Under the pieces are notes generated by a model. The model was given only the letters and a program-made list of their open reading frames with translations. It searched no databases and was not told the DNA's origin. This document shows positions 1 through 5,860 of a stretch of DNA of 8,155 nucleotides, in pieces. The translations under genes and the position numbers were made by a program. The DNA is taken from assembly GCA_043809805.1 (NCBI GenBank), contig JBDROR010000143.1, forward strand, positions 1-8,155, written 5' to 3'. This DNA is from JAQUKH01 sp043809805 (GTDB lineage Bacteria; JACRDZ01; JAQUKH01). Within the stretch, counting starts at the first letter, position 1. Every line of letters begins with the position of its first letter.

Positions 1-708
1 AATTTAAAAGACGCTGGCGACCCTGTTGAGTTGGCTGCTTACTATGATAAACAGGGAGCAGATGAATTAGTTTTTCTCGATATAACTGCATCATCCGATA
101 AAAGATATATTATGCATGATGTTGTTAGGAAGGTAGCGGAGAAAATTTATATACCCTTTACTGTTGGCGGTGGCATTAATGATGTTGAAACCATGCGCAA
201 ACTGTTAGCTGCCGGCGCTGATAAGATTTCCGTGAACACTGCAGCTGTAGCTGATCCCAACCTTGTTAAAAAGGGTGCAGATAAGTTTGGGAGTCAATGC
301 GTTGTTGTGGCTATAGATGCAAAGAGAGTTGCCAGTTCCCAGTCGCCAGTCGCCAGTCCAAAGTGGGAAGTTTATACTCATGGGGGAAGAACACCGACGG
401 GGTTGGATGTTCTGGAATGGGTAAGAAAGGTTGAAGGCCTTGGCGCCGGAGAAATTCTTTTAACAAGCATGGATTGCGATGGAACAAAAAACGGTTATGA
501 TTTGGAACTGACTCGATCAGTTTCTGAGGCAGTGAACATTCCTGTTATTGCGTCAGGCGGCGCAGGGAATTTGGAACACCTCTATGAAGCCTTTCAAAAG
601 GGAAAGGCGGATGCCGTTCTTGCCGCATCGATTTTTCACTACCGTGAATTCACCCTAAATCAGGCGAAAAAATATCTTACAGAAAAAGGTATTCACATTC
701 GGCATTAA
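1..708 (+). CDS. hisF: Imidazole glycerol phosphate synthase cyclase subunit HisF, 5'-truncated
   Basis: This is the cyclase subunit of imidazole glycerol phosphate synthase. With the glutaminase HisH it converts PRFAR plus ammonia to imidazole glycerol phosphate and AICAR in cytosolic histidine synthesis. The reading frame is open from base 1 (N-L-K-D-A-G-D-P-V-E), so roughly the first 20-25 residues lie outside the window, including the first catalytic Asp of the CLDV strand. The visible 235 residues give a (beta/alpha)8 barrel with FLDITAS (about 25-31), VGGGI (about 55-59), the second catalytic Asp in LTSMDCDG (about residue 158) and the phosphate-binding ASGGAG (about 184-189). The frame ends at TAA 706-708. 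Between IDAKR and WEVYTHGGR the protein carries about ten extra residues (ASSQSPVASP) encoded by a 7-bp repeat array. This loop varies in the family, so the enzyme is probably active. hisE follows 67 nt downstream. Confidence 0.97.
   Translation, partial: NLKDAGDPVELAAYYDKQGADELVFLDITASSDKRYIMHDVVRKVAEKIYIPFTVGGGINDVETMRKLLAAGADKISVNTAAVADPNLVKKGADKFGSQCVVVAIDAKRVASSQSPVASPKWEVYTHGGRTPTGLDVLEWVRKVEGLGAGEILLTSMDCDGTKNGYDLELTRSVSEAVNIPVIASGGAGNLEHLYEAFQKGKADAVLAASIFHYREFTLNQAKKYLTEKGIHIRH
331..358. repeat. Heptamer tandem array inside hisF
   Basis: Four consecutive 7-bp units are visible: GCCAGTT, CCCAGTC, GCCAGTC, GCCAGTC. They are in frame with hisF and encode most of an extra loop (ASSQSPVASP) between two conserved blocks. 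The unit resembles the short tandemly repeated repetitive (STRR) heptamers described in cyanobacteria, but homology to those is not shown. Normal HisF proteins have a short variable stretch here, so the array looks inserted. Confidence 0.85.
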
Positions 709-738
709 ATTTCTTCAAACAATAAATTAATTGTTATA

Positions 739-747
739 TGGTATAAT
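739..747 (+). promoter_or_regulatory. Candidate extended -10 promoter before hisE
   Basis: The sequence TGGTATAAT is a perfect extended -10 (TG-N-TATAAT, with TATAAT at 742-747). No recognisable -35 lies at 16-18 bp upstream, which extended -10 promoters can tolerate. Transcription would start near 754, about 25 nt before the hisE start. It could give hisE-trpEG expression independent of upstream his genes. In an AT-rich gap a chance match is possible. Confidence 0.45.
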
Positions 748-765
748 AAGGCTCTAATCAGAACA

Positions 766-772
766 AGAGGAG
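766..772 (+). promoter_or_regulatory. Ribosome binding site for hisE
   Basis: AGAGGAG is a strong Shine-Dalgarno match. It stands 3 nt before ATC 776 and 6 nt before ATA 779. No ATG, GTG or TTG occurs in the hisE frame between the in-frame stop at 755-757 and the conserved start of the protein, so this site implies initiation at a non-canonical AUH codon or a sequence error at the start. Confidence 0.7.
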
Positions 773-775
773 TCG

Positions 776-1111
776 ATCATAGAGATTTTTAATGATATTT
801 ATAGAGTAATTCTTGATAGGAAAAAGGCCAAAAGTAAAAATTCTTATACCGCGTCTCTTTTTAAAAAAGGAAAGGGCTCGGTTCTCAAAAAAGTTGCGGA
901 AGAGGCGGCAGAGGTAATTCTGGCATCCCGCGATGGGAAGAAAGAGGAGATAATCCACGAAACGGCTGACCTTTGGTTTCATACCTTGGTTTTACTTGGG
1001 TATCACGATATAACGCCGGAAGAAGTTTATGGAGAATTAAGAAAAAGGCAAAAATTATGTACTATCCATCGTTTGAAGAATTTAGAGAAAAGGCAAAAGA
1101 AGGAAATTTAA
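776..1111 (+). CDS. hisE: Phosphoribosyl-ATP pyrophosphohydrolase HisE, non-canonical start
   Basis: HisE hydrolyses phosphoribosyl-ATP to phosphoribosyl-AMP and pyrophosphate, the second step of histidine synthesis. Translation from 776 gives about 111 residues of the all-alpha HisE/MazG-like fold. The family signature SYTASLF, then KGSVLKKVAEEAAEV, is followed by the metal-binding EXXD element in HETADLWFH and the closing ITPEEVYGELRKRQ. The frame opens after TAA 755-757 and contains no ATG, GTG or TTG until deep inside the protein. Family alignment places the first Met at ATC 776 (I-I-E-I-F) or ATA 779; spacing from the Shine-Dalgarno favours 779. Either an AUC/AUA start is used or an ATG was miscalled. 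The last 17 or so residues (from about CTIHR) run beyond the usual family end and overlap trpE by 55 nt. HisI is not fused and not visible here. Identity is secure; the exact start is not. Confidence 0.88.
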   Translation: MIEIFNDIYRVILDRKKAKSKNSYTASLFKKGKGSVLKKVAEEAAEVILASRDGKKEEIIHETADLWFHTLVLLGYHDITPEEVYGELRKRQKLCTIHRLKNLEKRQKKEI

Positions 1112-2547
1112 TCCCTATTTACAAGGAAATTCTTGCGGATTTGGAAACCCCTGTCTCAGCCTTTTTAAAGATTGATAAATCGAAGTATTCATTTTTATTG
1201 GAGAGTGTTGAAGGCGGGGAAAAAGTCGGCCGGTTTTCTTTTTTGGGCAGTAATCCATCGGTTATTATTCGTTCCAAAGGCAGAAAAATTGAGATTATTC
1301 GCGATGGAGAGATTGAGACAAAAGAATTTGTTGATCCATTGTTTGGCTTGAAGGAAATTCTCAGAGCATATCAGCCGGTAAAGATTAAAGGCCTGCCGCG
1401 ATTCCATGGCGGGTTAGTGGGATATTTGGGCTATGAATTCGTCCATTTTTTTGAAAATATCCCGAGGCCCAAAAAAGATAATTTGAAATTGCCGGAATCA
1501 GTTTTTCTTTTAACGGATACGATTTTGGTTTTTGATCATGTTAAACATACAATAAAAGTAGTGTCAAACGCGTTAATTAAGCCTGATAAGCCTTTAGACA
1601 TATGTTATCAAGAAGCTATTGCAAAAATAGATGAAAAGATTTCACAGTTAAATACAAATCTTTCTTCAAAAAAGGCAAAGAAAAAAGAAGTTATTGCCCA
1701 TGAAAAAGATGAGGTTTCATCCAATATTGAAAAAAGAAGATTTTTGGATATGGTGAATAAGGCAAAGGAATATGTCCGCGCGGGAGATATTTTGCAGGTT
1801 GTTTTATCACAGCGGTTCCAGACGAAGATTACCCAAAACCCTTTTGATATTTACCGGAGCCTGCGAATTGTTAACCCCTCGCCTTATATGTTTTATTTAA
1901 AACTGGACAAATTCCATCTGCTCGGTTCATCGCCGGAAGTTTTTGTGCGCAAAGAGGATAAAAAAATCGAATTGCGGCCAATCGCGGGGACAAGGCCAAG
2001 AGGGATTTCAGTGGAAGAGGATGAAAAATTAATTGAAGATTTGAAGAATGATCCAAAAGAATTGGCTGAACATACGATGCTTCTTGATTTGGGAAGAAAC
2101 GATTTGGGACGCGTGGCCGGATTTTCAACCGTTAAGGTGACTGAAATGATGTCTATTGAAAAATATTCCCATGTGGTTCATCTTGTTTCGGATGTGGTTG
2201 GAGAGTTGCTGCCGGAGAAAGATTCGTTTGATTTAATTCGGGCGGCTTTCCCAGCGGGTACTGTTTCGGGCGCACCAAAGGTTAGGGCAATGGAAATCAT
2301 ATCGGAATTGGAAAGAGAAGAAAGGGGCCCTTACGCGGGGCTGGTCGGCTATTTTAGTTTTTCCGGGAATTTGGATTCCTGTATTACGATTCGGACGATT
2401 TTAATTAAAGGAAAAACCGCCTATATTCAGGCCGGTGCCGGGATTGTAGCCGATTCTGATCCGGAGAAAGAGTATCAGGAGAGTATTAATAAGGCAAAGG
2501 GTATGATTAAAGCGATTGAGATGGCGGAGGTATCAAAAATCACATGA
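1057..2547 (+). CDS. trpE: Anthranilate synthase component I
   Basis: TrpE converts chorismate to anthranilate, using ammonia delivered by TrpG; it is the first committed step of tryptophan synthesis. The 496-residue length is normal. The ATG at 1057 is chosen because MYYPSFEEF is the usual family beginning and AAGG (1045-1048) lies 8 nt upstream; a longer in-frame extension into hisE from TTG 973 has no homology to TrpE. The N-terminal domain carries LLES (47-50) and the core carries NPSPYMFY (273-280), the two motifs that form the tryptophan feedback site in characterised enzymes, so feedback inhibition is expected. The chorismate-binding domain shows IAGTRPRG (309-316), EHTMLLDLGRNDLGRV with the conserved His339, AGTVSGAPKVRAMEI (400-414) and the Mg-binding DPEKEYQE (468-475). 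It overlaps the hisE tail, suggesting translational coupling, and lies 177 nt before trpG. Confidence 0.98.
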   Translation: MYYPSFEEFREKAKEGNLIPIYKEILADLETPVSAFLKIDKSKYSFLLESVEGGEKVGRFSFLGSNPSVIIRSKGRKIEIIRDGEIETKEFVDPLFGLKEILRAYQPVKIKGLPRFHGGLVGYLGYEFVHFFENIPRPKKDNLKLPESVFLLTDTILVFDHVKHTIKVVSNALIKPDKPLDICYQEAIAKIDEKISQLNTNLSSKKAKKKEVIAHEKDEVSSNIEKRRFLDMVNKAKEYVRAGDILQVVLSQRFQTKITQNPFDIYRSLRIVNPSPYMFYLKLDKFHLLGSSPEVFVRKEDKKIELRPIAGTRPRGISVEEDEKLIEDLKNDPKELAEHTMLLDLGRNDLGRVAGFSTVKVTEMMSIEKYSHVVHLVSDVVGELLPEKDSFDLIRAAFPAGTVSGAPKVRAMEIISELEREERGPYAGLVGYFSFSGNLDSCITIRTILIKGKTAYIQAGAGIVADSDPEKEYQESINKAKGMIKAIEMAEVSKIT

Positions 2548-2554
2548 AAGAGCA

Positions 2555-2689
2555 TTGTCATTCCGAAGTGCCTTGTGTCATTCCGAACGAAATGGTTTGT
2601 CATTCCGAGCGGGAGCGAGGAATCTATTGTAGGGGCGACCGGCCGGTCGCCCGTACGAAGAAAGATTTCTCCCTTCGGTCGAAATGACA
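2555..2689. repeat. Composite nested palindromic repeat in the trpE-trpG gap
   Basis: TGTCATTCCGA occurs three times in direct orientation (2556-2566, 2576-2586, 2598-2608). The third copy begins a longer left arm that runs to GAGGAATCT (2625). The matching inverted arm starts at AGATTTCTC (2663) and ends TCGAAATGACA (2689), with a few mismatches. A separate palindrome (2629-2656) sits in the loop. It resembles dispersed intergenic repeats with the TCATTCCGAGC...GAGGAATCT style found in many draft bacterial genomes; I recognise the type but cannot name a family. No coding frame is apparent. Confidence 0.85.
2629..2656. repeat. GC-rich palindrome nested in the composite repeat
   Basis: The perfect arms GGGCGACCGG (2633-2642) and CCGGTCGCCC (2643-2652) abut with no loop. 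Flanking GTA/TAC pairs extend the symmetry to 28 bp, with one mismatched pair (2632/2653). It is much more GC-rich than its surroundings and sits in the loop of another inverted repeat, as if one element inserted in another. It is not followed by a T-run, so a terminator role is unlikely. Confidence 0.8.
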
Positions 2690-2724
2690 GAATTGGTTGG
2701 TCAAAATAGTGGAGGTATGTATCG

Positions 2725-3327
2725 ATGTTGTTAATGATAGATAATTATGATTCTTTTACTTATAATTTAGTGCAATATTTGGGAGAATTAGGCGAAAATA
2801 TTCAGATTTACAGAAATGATAAGATAACAATTGCTGAGATAGCAGAACTTCATCCCGAAAGGATTGTAATTTCTCCCGGGCCATGCACGCCTAAGGAAGC
2901 AGCCGTATCCAATGATGTTATTAAGACATTTGCCGGGAAAATTCCGATATTGGGCGTTTGTTTGGGGCATCAGTGTATAGCCGCGTGTTTTGGCGGGGAG
3001 GTAGTGCGGGCGGGGCGGTTGATGCATGGAAAAACGTCCTTGATTAATCATGATGGAAAGACAATTTTTGCGGGATTGGAAAATCCTTTTACGGCAACGC
3101 GGTATCATTCTTTGATTGTAAAAAAAGAGACTTTACCTGACTATTTTGAAATTTCCGCGTGGACATCTGAAAACGAAGTTATGGGAATCCGGCATAAAGA
3201 AATTCCTTTTTTTGAAGGCGTCCAGTTCCATCCTGAATCGATTTTAACCGCTGAAGGGAAAAAACTTTTGAAGAATTTTATAAAAATGAAAATCCCCCTA
3301 TTTCCCCCTTTGGAAAAGGGGGATTAA
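2725..3327 (+). CDS. trpG: Anthranilate synthase component II (glutamine amidotransferase)
   Basis: TrpG hydrolyses glutamine and passes ammonia to TrpE. Many such proteins also serve PabB for aminobenzoate (PabA role), which the sequence cannot exclude. The class I amidotransferase fold is complete: MIDNYDSFTYNL at the start, the oxyanion region SPGPCTP (50-56), the nucleophile Cys79 in GVCLGHQ, the HGK motif (101-103) and the catalytic pair His169/Glu171 in FHPES. ATG 2725 is supported by GGAGG at 2711-2715; the nearer ATG at 2717 is out of frame. The family normally ends near residue 188 (NFIKM). Here the last 12 residues, KIPLFPPLEKGD, and the TAA stop come from a palindromic repeat, so the tail is an acquired extension on the surface end of the protein and probably harmless. 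The aminotransferase gene follows after 33 nt. Confidence 0.97.
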   Translation: MLLMIDNYDSFTYNLVQYLGELGENIQIYRNDKITIAEIAELHPERIVISPGPCTPKEAAVSNDVIKTFAGKIPILGVCLGHQCIAACFGGEVVRAGRLMHGKTSLINHDGKTIFAGLENPFTATRYHSLIVKKETLPDYFEISAWTSENEVMGIRHKEIPFFEGVQFHPESILTAEGKKLLKNFIKMKIPLFPPLEKGD

Positions 3328-3338
3328 AGGGGGATTTT
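3289..3338. repeat. C-run/G-run palindrome spanning the trpG stop
   Basis: The left arm has AAAATCCCCC (3289-3298) and a second C-run; the right arm has a G-run and GGGGGATTTT (3329-3338). The outer ten bases are perfectly complementary. It encodes K-I-P-L-F-P-P-L-E-K-G-D in the trpG frame and supplies its TAA (3325-3327). I recognise the IPLFPPLEKGD peptide as a product of a dispersed repeat seen in many unrelated bacterial genomes. It could form a strong hairpin in the mRNA between trpG and the aminotransferase gene. Confidence 0.85.
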
Positions 3339-3360
3339 AGGTGGAAAAGGAGTAAGAAAA

Positions 3361-4554
3361 ATGGAAATTGCTAATCGTGTTAAAAACATTAGCCCTTCGC
3401 CGACATTGGCGATCACAGCTCTGGCGAAAAAATTGAAGGCAGAGGGAAAAGATATTTTAAGTTTTAGCGCGGGAGAACCTGATTTCGATACGCCGCAAAA
3501 TATTAAAGATAAAGCAATTGAGGCGGTTCAATCAGGATTTACCAAATATACGGATGTAGGCGGAACAAATGAACTGAAAGAGGCGATTTGCCGGAAGTTG
3601 CAGAGCGAGAATAATTTAAATTATACGAAAAAAGAAATACTTGTTTCCTGCGGCGCGAAACATTCGCTTTATAATATTTTCCAGGCGATTTTAAATCCGG
3701 GTGACAGGGTTATGATCCCAAGTCCATATTGGGTAAGTTATCCTGAGATGGTTCATTTGGCTGGCGGCAAACCTGTTATTTTAAAGACAAAAGAGAAAAA
3801 CGGGCTTAAAATAACGGCAGATGAGTTAAAAAAGAAAATTAACAAAAAAGTGAAGGCGATAATAATCAATAGTCCCAGCAATCCTACAGGAATGATTTAT
3901 TCGGAACAAGAACTTAAGGCTATTGCTGAAGTTGCATTGGAAAATAAAATGATGATAATCTCGGATGAGATTTATGAGAAAATAGTTTATAACGGAATGC
4001 AGCATATTAGTATTGCAAGCCTGAGCCCTGAGATAAAACAGCGGACGATTGTTGTAAATGGCGTATCAAAAAGCTATTCTATGACAGGCTGGCGGATAGG
4101 TTATGCGGCAGGCTCTGAAAATATTATCAAGGCGATGAATAATATCCAGAGCCATTCAACGTCTAATCCAACATCCATTTCCCAAAAGGCCGCTTTGGAG
4201 TCAATAAATGGTTCGCAGGAATTTGTTAAAAAAATGGTAACAGCGTTTGAAGAACGCCGTGATTATATGGTTTTGCGTTTGAATAAGATTAAAGGTGTTT
4301 CATGTCTAATGCCGCAGGGCGCGTTTTACGCGTTTCCCAATATTAAAAGATTATTTGGCAAAAAGTTTAATGATAAAGAGATTAAATCTTCATTGGATCT
4401 GACAGGTTTTTTAATCGAAGAGATGAATGTGGCCGTTGTTCCGGGAATCGCGTTCGGCGACGATAATTATATCCGTCTGTCTTACGCGACATCGATGGAT
4501 AATATTCAGAAGGGGATGGATCGGATCGAGCAAGGTATTAATAAATTAATTTGA
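3361..4554 (+). CDS. aspC: Class I aspartate aminotransferase (possibly aspartate/prephenate aminotransferase)
   Basis: This PLP-dependent aminotransferase of 397 residues matches the Thermus-type (I-beta) aspartate aminotransferases, which exchange aspartate/oxaloacetate with glutamate/2-oxoglutarate. The PLP lysine is Lys237 in SKSYSMTGWRIGY. Also present are SPSNPTG with Asn174, SDEIYEK with Asp202 and Tyr205, Arg245 and the carboxylate-binding Arg372 in YIRLSYA. The N-terminus has SPSPT and AGEPDFDTP, typical of the subgroup, and SCGAKH (96-101) where relatives have a substrate-contacting Lys. ATG 3361 is preceded by AAGGAG (3347-3352) at good spacing. Some I-beta enzymes also transaminate prephenate to arogenate, and the position right after trpEG makes an aromatic role plausible, but this is inference. 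The gene symbol indicates the activity class only. A heptamer hairpin follows its stop. Confidence 0.93.
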   Translation: MEIANRVKNISPSPTLAITALAKKLKAEGKDILSFSAGEPDFDTPQNIKDKAIEAVQSGFTKYTDVGGTNELKEAICRKLQSENNLNYTKKEILVSCGAKHSLYNIFQAILNPGDRVMIPSPYWVSYPEMVHLAGGKPVILKTKEKNGLKITADELKKKINKKVKAIIINSPSNPTGMIYSEQELKAIAEVALENKMMIISDEIYEKIVYNGMQHISIASLSPEIKQRTIVVNGVSKSYSMTGWRIGYAAGSENIIKAMNNIQSHSTSNPTSISQKAALESINGSQEFVKKMVTAFEERRDYMVLRLNKIKGVSCLMPQGAFYAFPNIKRLFGKKFNDKEIKSSLDLTGFLIEEMNVAVVPGIAFGDDNYIRLSYATSMDNIQKGMDRIEQGINKLI

Positions 4555-4625
4555 AAGCGTTCAGCATTCAGCAATCAGCCAATTCATTCGAAAGCTGAGT
4601 GCTGACAGCTGATGGCTGAATGCTT
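4555..4625. repeat. Inverted heptamer array between the aminotransferase and homocitrate synthase-like genes
   Basis: The left half has three 7-bp units GTTCAGC, ATTCAGC, AATCAGC (4559-4579). After a 14-nt spacer, the right half has four complementary units GCTGAGT, GCTGACA, GCTGATG, GCTGAAT (4594-4621). AAGC at 4555 and GCTT at 4622 close the palindrome. Each unit keeps TCAGC (or GCTGA) and varies at two bases. It would fold into a long hairpin in mRNA but lacks a following T-run, so it is more likely a repeat or RNA-processing element than a terminator. Confidence 0.88.
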
Positions 4626-4631
4626 ACATTT

Positions 4632-4646
4632 AAGGGGAAATTTATG
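4632..4646 (+). promoter_or_regulatory. Ribosome binding site and out-of-frame ATG upstream of the homocitrate synthase-like gene
   Basis: AAGGGG (4632-4637) stands 6 nt before ATG 4644, the best initiation context in this gap. That ATG opens a 13-codon frame (MSKSKRCKDRLLT) ending at TAA 4683-4685, which overlaps the start of the homocitrate synthase-like gene in another frame. The in-frame ATG at 4661 has no comparable Shine-Dalgarno. A one-base change in the A-run at 4655-4659 would join the two frames. Confidence 0.6.
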
Positions 4647-4660
4647 AGTAAATCAAAAAG

Positions 4661-5860
4661 ATGCAAAGACCGACTGTTGACTTAAGCGAAATGGTAAAAA
4701 GGGTGAAAATTGGAGATACGACGTTGCGGGATGGGGAACAGACCTATGGGATTGTTTTTTCCAACCGTGAGAAGATTACCATCGCGCAATATTTGAATGA
4801 TCTGGGTGTGGATATGATTGAGTTGGGATTTCCGTCCCAGCAGGGTTATGAACGCCAATACGTTAAAGAATTGATCCGCCGCAAAAAAATGGGCATGATA
4901 CAAAGCATGCTGATGGGATGGCACCGGCCGGTACTGCACGAGATTAAAGACTCTATTGATTTGGGCGTGGATTCCGTCTGTATTTCGATGCCTACTTCGG
5001 ATATTATGATTAAGAAAAAGCTTCACAAAGAAAAACCGTGGGTAATAGAAACCGAAGTTAAAGCGGTAAGATATGCTAAAGAATGTGGGCTTTATGTGTC
5101 CGCTAACGCGGAAGACGCGTCGCGGTCTGACCATGAATTTGTGAAAGAATATGTGCGCGCGGTGAAAGAGGCGGGCGCGGACAGGTTTCGTTTCTGTGAC
5201 ACATTAGGTTTTATTGATCCGTTTGAGACTTATCGCCGGATTAAAGATTATTTGGCTTTGGGGATTGATGTTGAGGTGCACTGTCATGATGATTTGGGAA
5301 TGGCTGTGGGTAATTCGATAGCCGGTGTGCGGGCGGCTGAAGAGTTTCCGGACAGGACAATCTGGATTGCGACAACGGTTAATGGTTTTGGTGAGCGGGC
5401 GGGAAATGCCGCGTTGGAAGAAGTTGTTATGGCGTTGAAAATTTCTCTCAATATTGATTTGGGTTATAAAACCGGGATGTTCCGCGAAGTTTGTGAATAT
5501 GTTGCGAAAGCCTCAGGCCGTTATATTCCTGATTGGAAACCGATTGTCGGTAAGAATATTTTCAGGCATACCTCGGGAATTCACGCGGACGGTGTGGTTA
5601 AGGATCCTGAAAATTATGAAATAATGCTTCCTGAAGATGTCGGATTAAAAGAGCGCAGAATCGGTGTCAGCAAGCATTCGGGAACCGCCGCCGTTGTCCA
5701 TAAGTATGAAACGCTTGGGATAAACATCAGCGAGGAAGAGGCGCCGCTTCTACTGGCTGAGCTTCGCGACGAGGCGGTGCAATTAAAACGGATGCCGGAT
5801 GCCAAGGAATTAGTCGATATTTACCGGGAATTTAAAGAGATATTTGTTGCGAAAAGATAA
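4661..5860 (+). CDS. Homocitrate synthase / NifV-family acyltransferase
   Basis: This is a DRE-TIM metallolyase that condenses acetyl-CoA with a 2-oxoacid. The barrel shows GDTTLRDGEQT (18-28, with Arg23 and metal-binding Asp24), the metal site HCHDD (His207 and His209) and GFGERAGNAALEE (242-254, with Asn249), then the lid region FRHTSGIHADGVVKDP (301-316). At 399 residues it has no room for the C-terminal LeuA regulatory domain of classical isopropylmalate synthase, so the size fits homocitrate synthase/NifV. RDGEQ, rather than the REGEQ of lysine-pathway homocitrate synthases, is NifV- or LeuA-like. Re-citrate synthase and citramalate synthase are alternatives, and substrate cannot be read from sequence. 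ATG 4661 is the first in-frame start (in-frame TAA at 4649-4651) but lacks a good Shine-Dalgarno; the good one serves ATG 4644 in another frame. Its 3' end overlaps the opposing ligase gene by 51 nt. Confidence 0.87.
   Translation: MQRPTVDLSEMVKRVKIGDTTLRDGEQTYGIVFSNREKITIAQYLNDLGVDMIELGFPSQQGYERQYVKELIRRKKMGMIQSMLMGWHRPVLHEIKDSIDLGVDSVCISMPTSDIMIKKKLHKEKPWVIETEVKAVRYAKECGLYVSANAEDASRSDHEFVKEYVRAVKEAGADRFRFCDTLGFIDPFETYRRIKDYLALGIDVEVHCHDDLGMAVGNSIAGVRAAEEFPDRTIWIATTVNGFGERAGNAALEEVVMALKISLNIDLGYKTGMFREVCEYVAKASGRYIPDWKPIVGKNIFRHTSGIHADGVVKDPENYEIMLPEDVGLKERRIGVSKHSGTAAVVHKYETLGINISEEEAPLLLAELRDEAVQLKRMPDAKELVDIYREFKEIFVAKR

Noticed and set aside
758..982. Minus-strand open frame of 74 codons over hisE
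   Set aside because: It lies antisense to a recognisable HisE protein, has no family motifs and is a shadow frame.
973..1056. Longer trpE start from TTG 973
   Set aside because: The extra 28 residues have no TrpE character and coincide with the hisE reading frame; ATG 1057 has a good Shine-Dalgarno and the family's usual first residues.
709..1056. Tryptophan attenuator or T-box ahead of trpE
   Set aside because: The sequence before trpE is occupied by hisE; no leader peptide rich in Trp codons and no T-box-like structure was seen.
2629..2656. Rho-independent terminator between trpE and trpG
   Set aside because: The stem is strong but no T-run follows, and the surrounding sequence is a composite repeat; termination would also separate two subunits of one enzyme.
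3289..3338. Terminator after trpG
   Set aside because: The hairpin is followed only by the four Ts that belong to its own right arm, and the aminotransferase Shine-Dalgarno comes straight after; it is better explained as a dispersed repeat.
4555..4625. CRISPR array
   Set aside because: The units are 7 bp and contiguous, with no spacers of uniform length and no cas genes.
4682..5134. Minus-strand open frame of 150 codons
   Set aside because: It is antisense to the conserved barrel of the homocitrate synthase-like gene and its translation shows no domain.
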